64,000 bases of DNA from Hygrophila difformis. Lineage: Eukaryota > Streptophyta > Magnoliopsida > Lamiales > Acanthaceae. Of the stretch, positions 37,427 to 50,900 are shown piece by piece. The position numbers and the translations under genes were made by a program. The stretch covers positions 22,102,444-22,166,443 of the forward strand of contig JAOANR010000010.1 of NCBI GenBank assembly GCA_030278955.1, given 5' to 3'. Below the pieces are notes generated by a model. That model searched no databases. It was not told the DNA's origin and worked only from the letters and a program-made list of their open reading frames with translations. Position 1 is the stretch's first letter, and each line of letters begins with the position of its first letter.

Positions 37427-37920
37427 AAAAATGATCCCGTATAAGATCCCGATCTTAATAACCTTGGGTCAAGCTTAAGGAATGGACTGTAAGATTTCTC
37501 CTAAACAACATAATACTATATATTACCCATTTTGGGAGATTTTTAACAATACACGGACATACCACGATCACCAGCTTGTTAAATAGTTTATGATCATTAA
37601 GGTCATCTCCAACAATAAACTTCATTTCTCAATCAAATCTACTCCATTTCCTTGTCCAGATTCCAGTTTTTTTCTTTTCATCTCCAACAATTAACTTTAA
37701 ATTTTCCTCTATTTAAGAATATCCCATTTTAATTCCTTTTACTATTCATTTAATTTTTATCTATCAAATAATATATCGTACTCTCTCTATTCTATTTGAA
37801 ATGTTCCAAAGCTTTTGGACACGCAACCAATACATTTATTTAACAGATAATATTTTAAAATATAGAGAAGTAAAAATTATAAATATATATATATATATTC
37901 TAAAACTATGCGAAAGACAT
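37427..37920. other. Non-coding flank with a MITE-like end
   Basis: No gene. TTAAGGTCATCTCCAACAA at about 37598 has the look of a PIF/Tourist-type terminus, repeated internally as TCATCTCCAACAATTAAC near 37680. The element may continue beyond the solo LTR. A short (AT)n tract lies at 37883-37898. Confidence 0.35.
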
Positions 37921-40678
37921 TGTAACACCCGAGGAAAAACAAATTCAAATTGTTTTGAACTACGTCATGACTTGATCCCTTCACAGGGTACGTAGGCAGC
38001 TTAGAACTAATTTCTAAGTTCAGTCACGAAATAAATCACAAAATACATCACGAATTAGATCACAAGGACGATAGGAGATGTTGGAACCAATTTAGACTAG
38101 GCTAAGTAGGACCCGGAAATGTTGCGAGCGATAAGCCGGACTCGTAACAAGATTAAGGAGAAGATTCCGCAACGAAGACGACCCAGGGAATCGAGCTAAC
38201 ACGTAGAAAACCGATAGGGGAAAGCGAGGGAAGACCCGACGGAACACGCGGACCGCCGAACCGGCCGGTCCGGCCGGCCCGCGCTGCCCGGGCGCCGCCG
38301 CGCGGCCACCGCGCGGCCAAGGGCGTCGCGCCCCCAGGGAAGGTCACGCGTGCTCCGCGCGCACAAAGGCCTATGTGCGCGCCACCAGCGCGCCAGAGGT
38401 GCAGGAGGTGTAAACTTTCCTTCCATGGCGATTTTCTTGCCAAAAATCCGACCTCCATCAATGGCAAGTCGATCACAACGATGGGGAAGGGCATAAGATC
38501 AGATTTGGGGCGCCCCTCCCCCTCACTCTCAGAAAACCTAACCCTAAACACCTCCAAAACTCCTCTCCAAGTCGAAACCTCTCCGAACTCACTTTCCGGC
38601 AAGAATTCCGGCGACGGCAAGGCGAAAGGAACCAAGCCCTGCCCTCTAGACTCTTGGTGAGCTATTGTACAAAGTTTCAATTCGTCCATAAGTCTCAGAA
38701 ACTCGAATTCTAACACTATTTCCTTACTACGATTCTCCGTCGGAAAACGAACAAAAAGCGATCGGAGAAGTTGGCCGTTCGTCGTGACCCTATGACGTCC
38801 GGAAACCCAATCCAGCGACCCTATCATCATCCTAAGTAAGTTAAAGCCTTACTCACAAATTTTCGTGGTTGTTTGTTGTTTAAATCTTGAGATATAGGCT
38901 TGTAACAAAAATCGGTTTTCAAAAACCCTATTTTCGTCCAATTTTAAAGACTCGCCAAAAACTCGACCTTCGGGAATTCAAACCGAAAACTTTTCAACAT
39001 AAAAGTTGTTCCTAACACCTTTATCTATCTTGTGTCCAAATTTCAGCCGTTGACATTAAGTTTTGCTACCCCAATTTTCGCCATGAACTTCCTGTATCGA
39101 ACCGAACAATTTAATTCTGTGACAGATTCCTTCATTCAACTTGATGCATGTTTTTCACCCATTTTTCGAATGATTTAACTTTGCATTTCTAAACAAAAGT
39201 TGTAGATAATTGTGTCTAGATTATGCCTACAAAATTTCACGAATTTTGGTGTTCATTTGATATGTCAAACGGCCAAGTTTTTAGAACTGTTTTGAATTCG
39301 TTTTAAGGGCCATGAGTATGCAGTGAGTTGCACTCGATTTTTGAGTACCAAGAATTCATTATTTCCAAAAACTTAAAACATGAAAGTTGTTCCTTAATGT
39401 GTCGTGTAGTTACTGTAAAAATTTCACATCGATTGGTTTTGAAATGAATTTTTAATCGGCGTTGCACGAACCTGTGACGAAAACGGTTTTTGAGACATAA
39501 ATTATTCTTTGCAACAAACTCGGATTTCAACTCACTTCGGAACCTTATTTCCAAAAACTTAAAACATGAAAGTTGTTCGTATGTGTGTTTTTGAATTACT
39601 GTAAAAATTTCAGAATTTTTGGAGAAAGGACGAATTTTAAATTAAGAAAGGCGTAAACTGCCTCGAATAGGATTTTTCGAACTTGAGAAAACTCGAACTA
39701 TGAAAACGCGATATCGATCATTTGATAACTTTGAAATACGAACTTTCGAAAAATCCCGTTCACTAGGCTGAGCCGATCTTCATACTATCATTATCTTTGA
39801 GACTGCCTCGTTAGTGGTCTCCTTATTATCTGAGATTGCCTCGTTAGTGATCTCGCGCGCTGTATTTGTGGATCGCCTCGTTAGTGGTCCTGCTATCTTT
39901 TTGGATCGCCTCGTTAGTGGTCCTACTATCTTTGAGACTGCCTCGTTAGTGGTCTCCCATTGTTTGGACTGCCTCGTTAGTGGTCCTATGTTGAGATTGC
40001 CTCGTTAGTGATCTCCCGGTATGGTGTCCTCTTCTTAGTTTACGGGATGAAAAGTAAAAGACTCGTGTGAGTATTTCATTATGCTTAAATCGTATTTATC
40101 CTGTCTTTAATTATGCATTTAAAATTTACGCATCTTAAATTATGCTTTAAATTTCGCTTTTTAAATTAAGTTCTTTAATCATGATTTTCCGCTGCAAATA
40201 AATCATGTATTTTTAAATTCCCGTACGGTAAGCGAAATCTTTAGTTTAAACACTTGTAACCCATTTTATTTGTAGTTAGGGATTAACTTACTCAGTATAT
40301 TTTTATACTGACAACCGTTGTCATTTCTTTTTTTCAGAGTACGTCGAGTGACGCATTGCATATGCACTTGGGGGAAATCATAATGGACATTTTAAATTTC
40401 TGCATCGTACTGCTTTTACCGGGTCTGTTAAACCCGAGGATTTGGCCATGTTGGCCGTGATTTTACTTTCCGCTGCACTTACTTTATTTATTTTCCGCAC
40501 GTGATAATTTCTACTATCGTACTAAGTATTATAAATTTCCGGACTAAATCTTGAAATGTTTTAAATCTTTTCCATACCCACAAGCCTTGCGTTTCCTTAG
40601 CGAGCTCGGGAAGCCGTGTCTTGCTAGGAAATGCGGCGGTGACATCCCGGCCTGGGTTATCAAATCCGGGGTGTTACA
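37921..40678 (+). mobile_element. Ty3/gypsy solo LTR
   Basis: Starts TGTAACACCCGAGG and ends TCCGGGGTGTTACA, flanked by perfect 5-bp duplications GACAT (37916-37920 and 40679-40683). There is no internal region, so it is the product of LTR-LTR recombination. Near its left end a block at about 37955-38035 (GAACTACGT, CTTGATCCCTT, TACGTAGGCAGCTTAGAA) matches inverted sequence in the 3' untranslated part of the gypsy element at 10790-10875. A GC-rich segment lies at 38240-38400 and a minisatellite at 39795-40015. The strand is assigned tentatively. Confidence 0.93.
39795..40018 (+). repeat. Minisatellite in the solo LTR, seven units
   Basis: Seven copies of GCCTCGTTAGTG each preceded by GACT, GATT or GATC, at intervals of about 25-38 bases. 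Unit ends alternate GTCTC, GTCCT and ATCTC. Confidence 0.9.
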
Positions 40679-40683
40679 GACAT

Positions 40684-41157
40684 CCAACAAGATTCCAATG
40701 GATTAAATTTTTTCTATATAACTGTAATAAAAATTTAGGTTAAACATACATAATGAACCGTGTAAAAGTCCAAATGAGACATTTGAAATATGACAGACAA
40801 AGTATTTATTTAAATCTAATATCTTTAAATTTTTTGTAAATATAATTTTATTAAAATACATATATAAATATTTTGTTAAACATCCTATACAGGCTAGGAT
40901 ATGGGTGGTGGGAGCCCATTCCACACAAATTACAAAGGGGTATTAAAATACATATTTGTTGATAATAAAATATAAATAGAAAAAAACAAACAAATGCGAT
41001 AGCGGCAGCTACAGTGCCCCGCTATCATTAGCGGGGCACTGTTCATCCAACACAATTTTACCGTCCAATTTGCCGTCTGACGCGCACTGTTGGAGTAGTG
41101 TTGTGCGCTATTTTGTTGTTTACCACTATTTGCCAGGAGCCACTGGAGAAGCTCTAA
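40684..41157. other. Non-coding flank with a strong hairpin
   Basis: AT-rich to 40980. CAGTGCCCCGCT (41012-41023) and AGCGGGGCACTG (41030-41041) form a perfect 12-bp stem with a 6-base loop. It may belong to a small DNA element interrupted by the solo LTR. Confidence 0.5.
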
Positions 41158-41780
41158 GAGCATCTCCAATAGCCAACACTATACTCAAACCCATTTTACA
41201 TTAAATGTCACATCAAACAGTAACTCATCTCCAACCATTTACACTAAACTCAAACTCAAAAGAATATTCTCTATATATTCTTTCCTATACAAACTTATTT
41301 ATCTTTTCAATCATACCCATCGTTTCTTATAAATTATACATTAACCCACACAGATTCAATACTCATTAATTATGCCAATATAAATTAGTTATCTTTATGT
41401 TTAAAATTTATTTTATAAAATAAAATTCTTAAAAATAAAAAAACTTAAAATCTTTAATCTAATTAGATATAAAGTAAATTTAATAAAAAAATATTGTATA
41501 AATTATAAAATTATTAACCATAATAAAAAATTAGAATAAAAAATTATTTTCTATTTTTAAATTAATATGTAATTCAATTTGCAACAATTGGAGGGATGAA
41601 ATTGCAATTAATTTAGTTTCAAAAAGTGATATAGGTTTATGAATAGTAAATACTCAAATTCAAATTTGAGTATTTACTATTCATAAAACTCAAAAAACTT
41701 AAAATAAGTTTGGTTTTAGGGTATTGTTAGAGAGAAGATGCCAACACATTTTAGGTTTTAGTGTACTATTGGAGATGGCC
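41158..41780. mobile_element. Tourist-like (PIF/Harbinger) MITE
   Basis: The left end GAGCATCTCCAATAG and the right end CTATTGGAGATGGCC are inverted repeats flanked by TAA on both sides (41155-41157 and 41781-41783), the target size and sequence expected for PIF/Harbinger elements. The 623-bp interior is AT-rich without ORFs. Confidence 0.82.
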
Positions 41781-41899
41781 TAAGGGGATCATTTTCGACT
41801 AGTAGATTGCTCTCAGGTTTGGCAAGTAGACACTTGTGATTTGTGAAAAGACGGAAAGTGTCAATTTGATAGGTACAAAGTGGATTTTTAAAAAAAATT

Positions 41900-42480
41900 A
41901 GAGGTATTATCGAGTTGAGTCGAGCTCGAGCTTCAATCGAGTAGCAGTGCTCGAGCTTGAGCTCGAGTAGCGGTGCTCGAGCTTGAGCTCGAATCATCGA
42001 GTTCGAGTTCGAGCTCGAGTGGTTCGCGGATATTTTTTTTTTGGCTAAGCTCGAGCTCGAATCGGTAGCTTGAGTTTGAATTTTATTTATTTTTTAACAT
42101 TTGATTTTGAATTTTTAACCATAGTCTAAAAGACACAATTCAATTTGATATTTGAATATGTATTGGTTATTGTACAACTAAGATATAACTAAAATTTTTT
42201 AAAAACATATTTTAGTATTTTAAGAATGACTATTTTTTCTGGTTTAGATATTTCAAATAAGTGACATTTTCTAATAGGAAATAATGTGGAGTGTGAGGGA
42301 AAATATGAGACGAAGATTAATTAGAATGTGTGCCAATGGTGTTATCAAGTCGAGTCGAGCTCAAATGCTCGAGTACTAAAATACTTAAGCTTGACTTAAT
42401 GCGAGCTCGAGCTTGAGTCGAGTACGAGTTAAATTTTTTCTAGCCGAGTCCCGAGTCTTGTACAAGTAGCACTAGTCATT
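41900..42480. repeat. GAGCTCGAG-rich repeat, two arrays
   Basis: Dense GAGCTCGAG/GAGCTTGAG units at about 41911-42075 and again at 42345-42435. Both arrays open with a GTTATCAAGTCGAGTCGAGCTC-type start, so they look like direct copies of one element start. The interior is AT-rich; no transposase. Such motifs are common in plant repeats but no family is named. Confidence 0.6.
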
Positions 42481-43000
42481 AGTCAACCCTATTAAAAAAA
42501 ACAAGTCTAACGAAAATGGAAACATTAATAGAAATCACGCCATATTAATAGCTAAGGGTTAAGGTTATATACATGTGAATGGGGTTCATTTTGGAAAAAA
42601 ATATTTGCTCTCCAATAGCTGACTTGAAGCCTAATGCTCAGTCCGGTTACTGTACTGGCAATTAATTTATCTGTACATGCTAAATGATGTCCGCGCTATG
42701 AAAATGATGTTAGCTTCGTGAAAAATGATGTTGTTTATTTTATAATATTCATCATTTTTTCATGCGTACACATTATGTCAGACATTCATTATTTTTCATT
42801 GTCCTGACATTATTTTTCTATGCGTATCCATCATTCTATTTTTCATAATCTGATGTAATAACAATTTAGTGTAGGGGATTGTAATAACAATCTGATGTAA
42901 TAACAACTTGCAACAATACAAGCAAGTAGCAACAAGTGCCAAAAAAAAGTTTGTCATTTTTTACACAATCCATGATATTAGGGAGCTGTGTGAAGAAAGA
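42481..43000. other. Upstream region of the FAR1-ALDH gene
   Basis: Non-coding. An inexact inverted and direct set of ATGATGT/ATTATTTTTC motifs lies at 42680-42850, and AACAATCTGATGTAATAACAA is repeated near 42860-42905. No gene is recognised. Confidence 0.35.
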
Positions 43001-43029
43001 GGGGTTGGACTAAATGCCCTAAACGTGAA

Positions 43030-43539
43030 CTCCAACTTGCCATTTCTCCCTTTTCCGTCTTCTTCATCATCATTCCCTTCATCCTTTCTCTCTTCTGCAA
43101 CAAATTTGTTTCTTCTTAATAACAACATTCATTTCCGACTTCAGAGGCACCAACCCACCGCCGCCTTCAACGTTTCCATTCACCTGCGAATTGCGAGAAG
43201 GTCCACTAGTCAAGGGCTCTGTTTTCCGCCAGCCCCTTCCGAACGACGATCGAGATTTTCGGACCAACCACCAATTTGCTGGCGTCGGGACCCTCGTTTT
43301 TAATTTTAGTTTTTTTTTTTCGGTGTTGGGATTCATGGAGAGTGGAGACTGGAGGGAGCTCTCTTTTCTCTAGACTCCAAGGGACGGGGACGCCCCGGGT
43401 CAACGGCCCTTTTCGCTAATTTATTGGACTGCGGGCAGTGAACGAGCTGGGTCTCGTTCCATTTTGGATTCCACTGCTGAACCTTGATTTCTCTTCCCGT
43501 TGAGTGATTGTTGTATCCGAAAGGGGGAGAATTCAGCTT
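43030..43539 (+). other. Probable 5' UTR exon of the FAR1-ALDH gene
   Basis: A pyrimidine-rich, GC-richer stretch (TTTCCGTCTTCTTCATC...) typical of a plant leader, ending at a GTAAGTAATT donor at 43540. A matching acceptor (GAGCAG) ends at 44868, only 32 bases before the ATG at 44901. The start site and splicing are inferred. Confidence 0.4.
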
Positions 43540-44868
43540 GTAAGTAATTTTCACTCGTTCGGCATTTGAGTCTATTGTATTATTGCGATGATAAGTGTTG
43601 TTGAGGATGGTTAAGTATTTGACCTAGGGTGATAGCATGGATATGAAGAGCTACCTACATATTGTTTGCCTCGGATGTGAGTTATGTATTGCTTATGGCA
43701 ACTTGTTTGTAAAAGTTATTTTATGTGTATAAGCTTACTAACGTCGGAGGTGTGGAAGAAACAAATGTAATGATTTGGCGCATGTTCCTTACTATGCATA
43801 ATTCTTGCAAGCGGGGGAGAGTTGCTATGCATTATGAAATATATATGGGAGGTTTTACTTCGTAGTTCATCCATGGAATTTCCGGGTATTAGTTGTCTAA
43901 TATTTACAACGAGAATGAGATAGGTAAGTCCTATAGACTTTGTATGCCTTAACATTGTGTCCCTAGCTCTCCAGCGAGGTACTAGACTTGTTTGTGCGAG
44001 CATGCACATTAGTTTGACTGAAATGTAATGATGAATCATGTAATGAAATCACAGGATCTGTTATGTTATTTTGTATCATCATGTGAATGTGCTAATATAT
44101 GAACATATGTGTGTAGATAGCTTAATGTGATTATATATATACATAATATATATAATTATATATTATATATATGTATATGGGACAGGTTTTGAAGTGGGGA
44201 AAAAGGCTTTGTGGGATGTTTTTCAGAGATTATAAACATTCGTGTAAAGTTTTCTGAGATAACAACCAAATGCGTCCAAAATGGTTTGGTATCTTTATTG
44301 GATGTGTGTTTGGATGTCAGCCAAAATCATTCATTACTGCCTTATTTCTTTAAGTTTGTACTCTTTCGTATTTCATCTATTTCTTCATTTGTATATCCTT
44401 ATTTTGGCCTGTACATATCCATGCAGCCAGCTTTTTTTGTATAGTGAATGCTACACATTCAATGCACAGACAGAGGAGTATCATCCCCTTACATTTTAAT
44501 TTTTAAGTAGGGGTTGGTGGTATGTACTACTAACCCCCGTTTAGAGACAATCAAAATGTAACAGAGGGAGCATAATTTAGTACTTCTCCTTTAAAATACA
44601 ATTATTTGACTTTAATTCCTTTGTTAGAACACGTCGATGAAGTTGAAGAGAAGTTAAGAAAGACAAAATGGAGAAACTCATTTAATTCATATACATCTGA
44701 TGACAAAAAGTTGGTTATTCTGAAGGGAATCTCCATTTCAAATAACTACTTTATGTTGTTTACATTGCCAATATGCTTATCTGTCTCGTTTGACTGTTGC
44801 ATGAATAGATTCAGTATCTTAGCTGACATAGATGTTTATCCTGATTGTTGACTTCACCTAACGAGCAG
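43540..44868 (+). other. Probable leader intron
   Basis: AT-rich with a TATATATA tract at 44130-44180. A short frame near 44630-44720 (EHVDEVEEKLRKTKWRNSF) might be an alternative exon, but nothing else supports it. Confidence 0.35.
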
Positions 44869-44900
44869 GTCACCTTTCGAATAACTTGATTTGACCAATT

Positions 44901-47900
44901 ATGGAATTAGATGAAACCCTGCAAATGCTTCCACCTCCACCTGGAAGTTTCATTGACCGTGAAGAACTTATTCAACATGTTGGGGAGTTTGCTCTCTCTC
45001 AAGGATATGTTGTCACCATTAAACAGTCTAAGAAGGAAAAGGTTGTAGTCCTTGGTTGTGACAGAGGAGGTGTGTATCGAGATAGGCGTAAACCTGTTGA
45101 TGAGTCATCTGGTGCACATCTACGAAAAAGGAAATCTGGTTCTCGACTCACAAACTGCCCATTTGAGCTTGTGGGTAAGAAGGAGGATGGCTTGTGGGTG
45201 CTTGCTGTTAAGAATGGTTTGCACAATCATGAACCGATGAAGGACATGTCTGAGCATCCTTCTGCCCGCCGCTTCAGTGAGAAAGAAGTGATGATAATTA
45301 AAGAAATGACAGAAGCTGGTTTAAAACCACGCCAGATACTTAAAAGGCTTAGGCAAAAAAACCCTGATCTTTTATCTACACCGAAACATGTTTATAATGT
45401 GAAAGCAAAACTTCGTCAAGGGAATCTTACAGGTCTGAGTTTTTTCCATTCCTTTCATCTATCTGACATGATTATTATTATAGAAATTATCATAAAATCC
45501 ATTATAGTGCAATTTATTGTCAATAGTGCCTTATGCCTATTTATAAAGAAATAAATGTAAATTTTTTTGCTCAGTGTTCAGATTCTTTTTACTTCTCTCT
45601 TTTTTGGGGCGGGGCCGGGGTGGGGGTGTTGGGGGGGGGGGGGGGGGGGTGGGGGCGCTGTGCCCAGGGGGACATAGAAACAACTGTTTCTTACCAAGTA
45701 CCAACTATTAAGGGGGTGGCCATTTTTGACATGACTTGCGCCTAACATAATTTGTGGGTTTCGGTCAAAATTGGGTATCAGACATCAGACATGCTTATGT
45801 AAGTATTAAATAAATGTTTTTAGTTTTCAACTTTTATATGTACATATATTCAATTAATAGTGTTGGGTTAGTGCCATTCGTGTGAGTTGGTTTCGAAACT
45901 GTAAGTGGGAATGTTTATGTCAAACATGGGTTTGGGTCTAGGGTGTCATTGCAATTTTGAGTCCCAATCTAACCCACTTACCTGTTACCTGACCTGATTG
46001 CCACCCGTAAGTCTAAGTTTATTTAATTTCGTTTAGTAGGTTATGATAACTGGGTCCACACTATAGGTGATAATAGCTTGTGAGAAATCATTGCATATAA
46101 TAAAATCTTACCCCTTTATCCACTTCTTATGTCCCAATGTCATTGATACAAAGTCGGATAACACCCTGTAGGTCTTCATATATAGTGAAAACATTTATTT
46201 GATGAATTTGTGATTGATCAAAACAATGAATGAATGAATCTCTTATTTTTTTTTTTTACTGCAAATAATATCACAATCTTAATTTTAGAGAGATCTGTGT
46301 ATAGTTTAGGTATGATGTGGCCAAATATCTTTTGTATTCACCAGCTTATTTATGTTATATATATATTATATCAATGCAGTGAGGAGATTGAAGACATTGA
46401 GACCTCCTACATCTGCGGAAGGAAATTCAGAGCCTTCGACATCATATGAGCCATCATGGAGGCAAAGATATCCCCCGGTAATTTCACATGTGTTTTGAAT
46501 GGTTATATTATTTTGTATTTCCAGCTTTGTAGGTATTATCTGATACATGCTGAGTTATATAATTAATTTCTAAGTTCATTGATTTCGTGAGAATAAAATT
46601 TCTGAAAGATAATATGGATTGCTGTACTCCATAACAGGGAGGAAACATTATTGCGTTGTAGTTTCACATAGTTAACTTTTGAATGTCCATACATCTACGG
46701 TCATCAACAGTCATACTTGCTCCGTTTTTTTTTTCTTTCTATATTGCAAATATTGTTTTCAACTAGCTGACTTTGGATGGTTTTATAGGATTCATTACTA
46801 GGCTAAATAAAAAATGATAAAGTGATAATGAAAGTAGAGATTACATCTACAAACCTCATGTTAAGCTTACCTTCAAAATCATTCTCTAACCCAACAAAAT
46901 AAGGCTCCAAAGTTAGCTAGTTGAAAACATACTTGCAATGTAGCAAGAATAAAAAACCCGAGGAAGTATATAGTAATATAGAACATTGAAAGAGTTTGTT
47001 GTTCCCCTCCTCTCATAGTATGAACAAAGAAGCCTTTATTCTTTGCAGATTGGATTGGAACATCACATGCCACATTTACTTTGTGCTTCTCTCTCATTTT
47101 TCTGATGTATTGTTGCTTAAGCACTTTCTGCCTAAATCTAAATCCTAATGCATCCACTACTTACATTTTGAGAACATTGTTATTAGTCTGTAAAATTTTC
47201 TTTTCAATTTTAGACAAATTTTACAATGACAGTATAAATGACAAAATTATCCATTTTTTTCAACTTCTTTGAATTTTAAATTCTACGCTATGCCTTTATC
47301 ATTTCCCCCATTTTTATGATTACATTCCGAGTTCATTGAGAACTAGCATGCCCCTGGAATGTGATTTGGGCTATTGTGCTCTGTAACTGGCTGTTATGTG
47401 ACTTCCAACTAAGGATTTTCTTTTTCTTTGGAATTTCACGTATTGTCCTTGCAGAGGGTGCCAAATTTTATTGGTGGTAGATTTGTCGATTCACAATCAT
47501 TAACATCTGTTGAGGTGTTAAACCCTGTAAGTGCAGAAAACTAAGTTCCATCAAGCTTCTTTATGACAGTGTTTGTTGCTAATCTTACATGATTAATTGC
47601 AGGCTACACAGCAAGTGGTTGCTCAAGTTCCGTTGTCAACTAAAGAGGAAATTAAGGCTGCAGTATTTGCTGCAAAAAGGGCCTTCATATCATGGAGAAA
47701 TACCCCAGTCGTAACTCGTCAACGCATCATGTTCAAGCTTCAAGCTCTCATTCACCGGGACATTGTAAATTTGTGACACCTCTTATCCAATTTATTTCAT
47801 TTTTTCAATTTGAAATTTCTGTTACTGGAGACATTGTTATTGTTATCCAGGACAAGATTGCCAATAATATAACCACAGAACAAGGCAAAACATTAAAGGA

Positions 47901-50900
47901 TGCATTTGATGATGTCTCTCGTGGGATTGGTGAGATTTTCTTTTATTGCTATTTTGGCCGGTATTGTACCTGGAGTTGATGCAGGTATTGCATCAGAACT
48001 TGATGTGTTGAATAGAAATGATCATATTACTGATATTTAAATTTGTATTCAATCAAATATCGGCTGATTTGGTATCTTGCTAGCTACTATGATTTTGCCA
48101 AAGAATCACAAGAATATCAGGAAAACCTTGAAAGGATGTATTAAAATTAAAACATGATATTCTGAGTCATTCTATTGCTTTATTCCCTTAAAATTCTATA
48201 CTTTTGTATCAGAGCTTGTTGAGCATGCTTGTGGAATCTCAAATTTGCATATGGGGAAATTCTTTTCAAACATAGCAAATGGAACTGATACTTACACTAT
48301 CCATGAGCCCCTTGGTGTTTGTGCTGGAATTTGTTCATTCAATTTTCCAGCCATGATTCCCTTATTGGTACGTTTTTGTTGCATCCCACTTTTCCCTTTT
48401 CAATTCTTCATTCTGAATCTCCATTGTGACCATCAGTATAATACATACTTCTTTTCTTAGCTACTCATTGGATTGTGGGGTATGCATTGTTTTAAATACT
48501 GGCATCAAAGCCAATGGATGATATGTATATCTAAAGGAAGTTGTGCAGTTTTACCATAAATGAGTACATTTCTGTGATGAAATGATCCCTCTTATCTACT
48601 TAGTTCTTCCTACTTTTTTCAACCCTGTTAATGCATTGTTTTAAATACTGGCATCAAAGCCAATGGATGATATGTATATCTAAAGGAAGTTGTGCAGTTT
48701 TACCATAAATGAGTACATTTCTGTGATGAAATGATCCCTCTTATCTACTTAGTTCTTCCTACTTTTTTCAACCCTGTTAATGCATTTTTTTTATCTTGAT
48801 GTTCTCATCCTTCCTTCAATCAAGAACATGTTATTGAGAATTGTGTTACTTTCTTCTGTAATTATTAAATATGAGTAATTCAACTAAAAAAAAACAAGAG
48901 ATTAATTTGAGAAGTATAAGAAAAATATATAGTAAAAATTAGTGAGGAAACATTAGATGTAACAGTTGAAAATTGAAAATTGGAAAAGTTGGTGGAATAG
49001 AGAGAGCAGTATACATCGAATTGAAATAATATTTTACCATAACTCTAGAAATGAGACGCGAAACAAATACTTAATATAAATTGTAAGTTACTAGCAGATC
49101 ATATCCAATATCTTATTATAAATGTAATTTTTCAACACTCCCTCTCAAGTAGAACTTAGACAAACATGAAAAGGGTTGACTTGCCGTTAAGATGTCAAAA
49201 TCACATCCAAAGCTCGACTAGTGTTGAAGTTTCACATAAGAAAGAAAGGGCATTAGATAGAAGTTGTGCCCAAATTGAAAACTCAACAACCATCAATCTC
49301 AAACACATCAAAATAACAGTGATGCTTAGAACTCAACAGCTCCAATGCTGAGCATGAAGAGAAAAGCACACCAGCGAAGGCACCGTGGGTCGTAGGAAAG
49401 CACATAGGTGAAGAGATGGAGGCACCAAAGTATGGTAAGGGTGGAAACATACTAGTTCAGACAAAATAGGAAGAGAGTTTAATTATGAAGTTTAGAAGAG
49501 GTGAAAACCCTAGAGCTTTGATGCCTGCTGAAAATAACATTATCTTGTTTCCCTGGGCAAAAGTTTCTATTCATAGGGATTTCTTTCAATGATATTGATG
49601 AATAGACTAAAAATCATTACTAAAATATGATCAGATGGAAAAAAAGTTCATGGGAGAACTCTAGAGTACATAAGATTCTAGTTATGAAAAGAACTCTACA
49701 AAAGTCTATACTCCACTAAATATGAAATGCTAATAAGAGGTAAGATAATGCTAACGTAAAACATAAGTCTTCTGAAAAAGGTACAGTGGTACTTTTTTGT
49801 TCCATTTGTTATATATAGAATTTAACCTTACAAATGAGCAGATGTGTTTCCCTTCAAATTTCAGAATTTTGTTTTTACTAATAATTGTTGTAATGATTGG
49901 TTTTAACTTTTAATTGTGTATTTCCTAATTGCCAAATTTTATGATTTTGCTATTTGATTTCTGCAGATGTTTCCAATTGCTGTTACATGCGGCAATACCT
50001 TTATATTAAAACCATCTGAACGAGTGCCAGGTAAGATGTGCCATTTATAAACATAAAGTATACATCATCACATCCTAGCATAATCATGCTTGATATATTC
50101 TTTTTGTGTAATAATCATCCTTCTCTATAAAATCCACTTGATTTCCGTAAGGTGGTTTCTTATCGTAAATTGTCAAATTTTTCTTTCTTCTTGAAGCTAG
50201 AAATTCATAGATTAGAATGAGAGTCCAAGTCTAAATATAGGATCAACAGTGGTCAATGCGAAAAAAGAAAAAATGAAAAAAGGAATATACAGCTAATTGG
50301 CAATTGTATAAGTGTGGATATTTGTTGAGGTATGGAGAGCTGAAAATTACTAATTAATCCGGAAGTCCTACCCTAGATGTCCGAATACGCTCTATATGAA
50401 GCGATGAGCCGCTTTTAGAGCTAAATGTTTCGACTTAATAAAGATGATCCATAGGATTCGTTTTGGCTAGAGTGACCAAATCCGTTATATATTTAAACCA
50501 GAGCCATAGATGGGATTGCTGAAGCAAGGAATGTTGAAAGAAATAGAATAGCCATCGGAAATTGTCTCCTATGTACTGCTTGTAGTTTTTATGCTGAGTT
50601 ATATTTCTGGGGGAAATTGGGAGTTTACCGCACTTCTTATCAATAATTTCCTCTTCTCACCATTGCTTTCAGGAGCATGCATGCATCTTGCCGAATTGGC
50701 AGTGGAGGCTGGCTTGCCGAATGGTGTCCTAAATGTTATTCATGGCACCAGTGTAAGCTCTGAGCTTTTTTGGTAGAACTTTGTTCTAATTCTTATTTTG
50801 AATCACTTAGCTGGCTATTTGAACTGTTCTTGACGAATCATTCATAACATCCTCTGTGGTTGTGAAAATTTTCTGGTTTGACTTTATTATTCAGGCTATA

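Noticed and set aside
38153..38830. 225-codon minus-strand open frame in GC-rich DNA
   Set aside because: It lies wholly inside the TSD-flanked solo LTR; Gly/Arg/Ala-rich composition reflects GC content and no domain is seen.
39795..40018. Regular short repeats resembling a CRISPR array
   Set aside because: Spacers are short, related to each other and inside a plant LTR; no cas genes and a eukaryotic context.
37598..41157. Second Tourist-like MITE spanning the solo LTR (TTAAGGTCATCTCC ... GGAGAAGCTCTAA)
   Set aside because: The end similarity is short and imperfect and could be chance; not listed as an element.
50140..50590. Possible organellar DNA insert in an ALDH intron
   Set aside because: The composition differs slightly from the rest of the intron, but no plastid or mitochondrial gene could be recognised.
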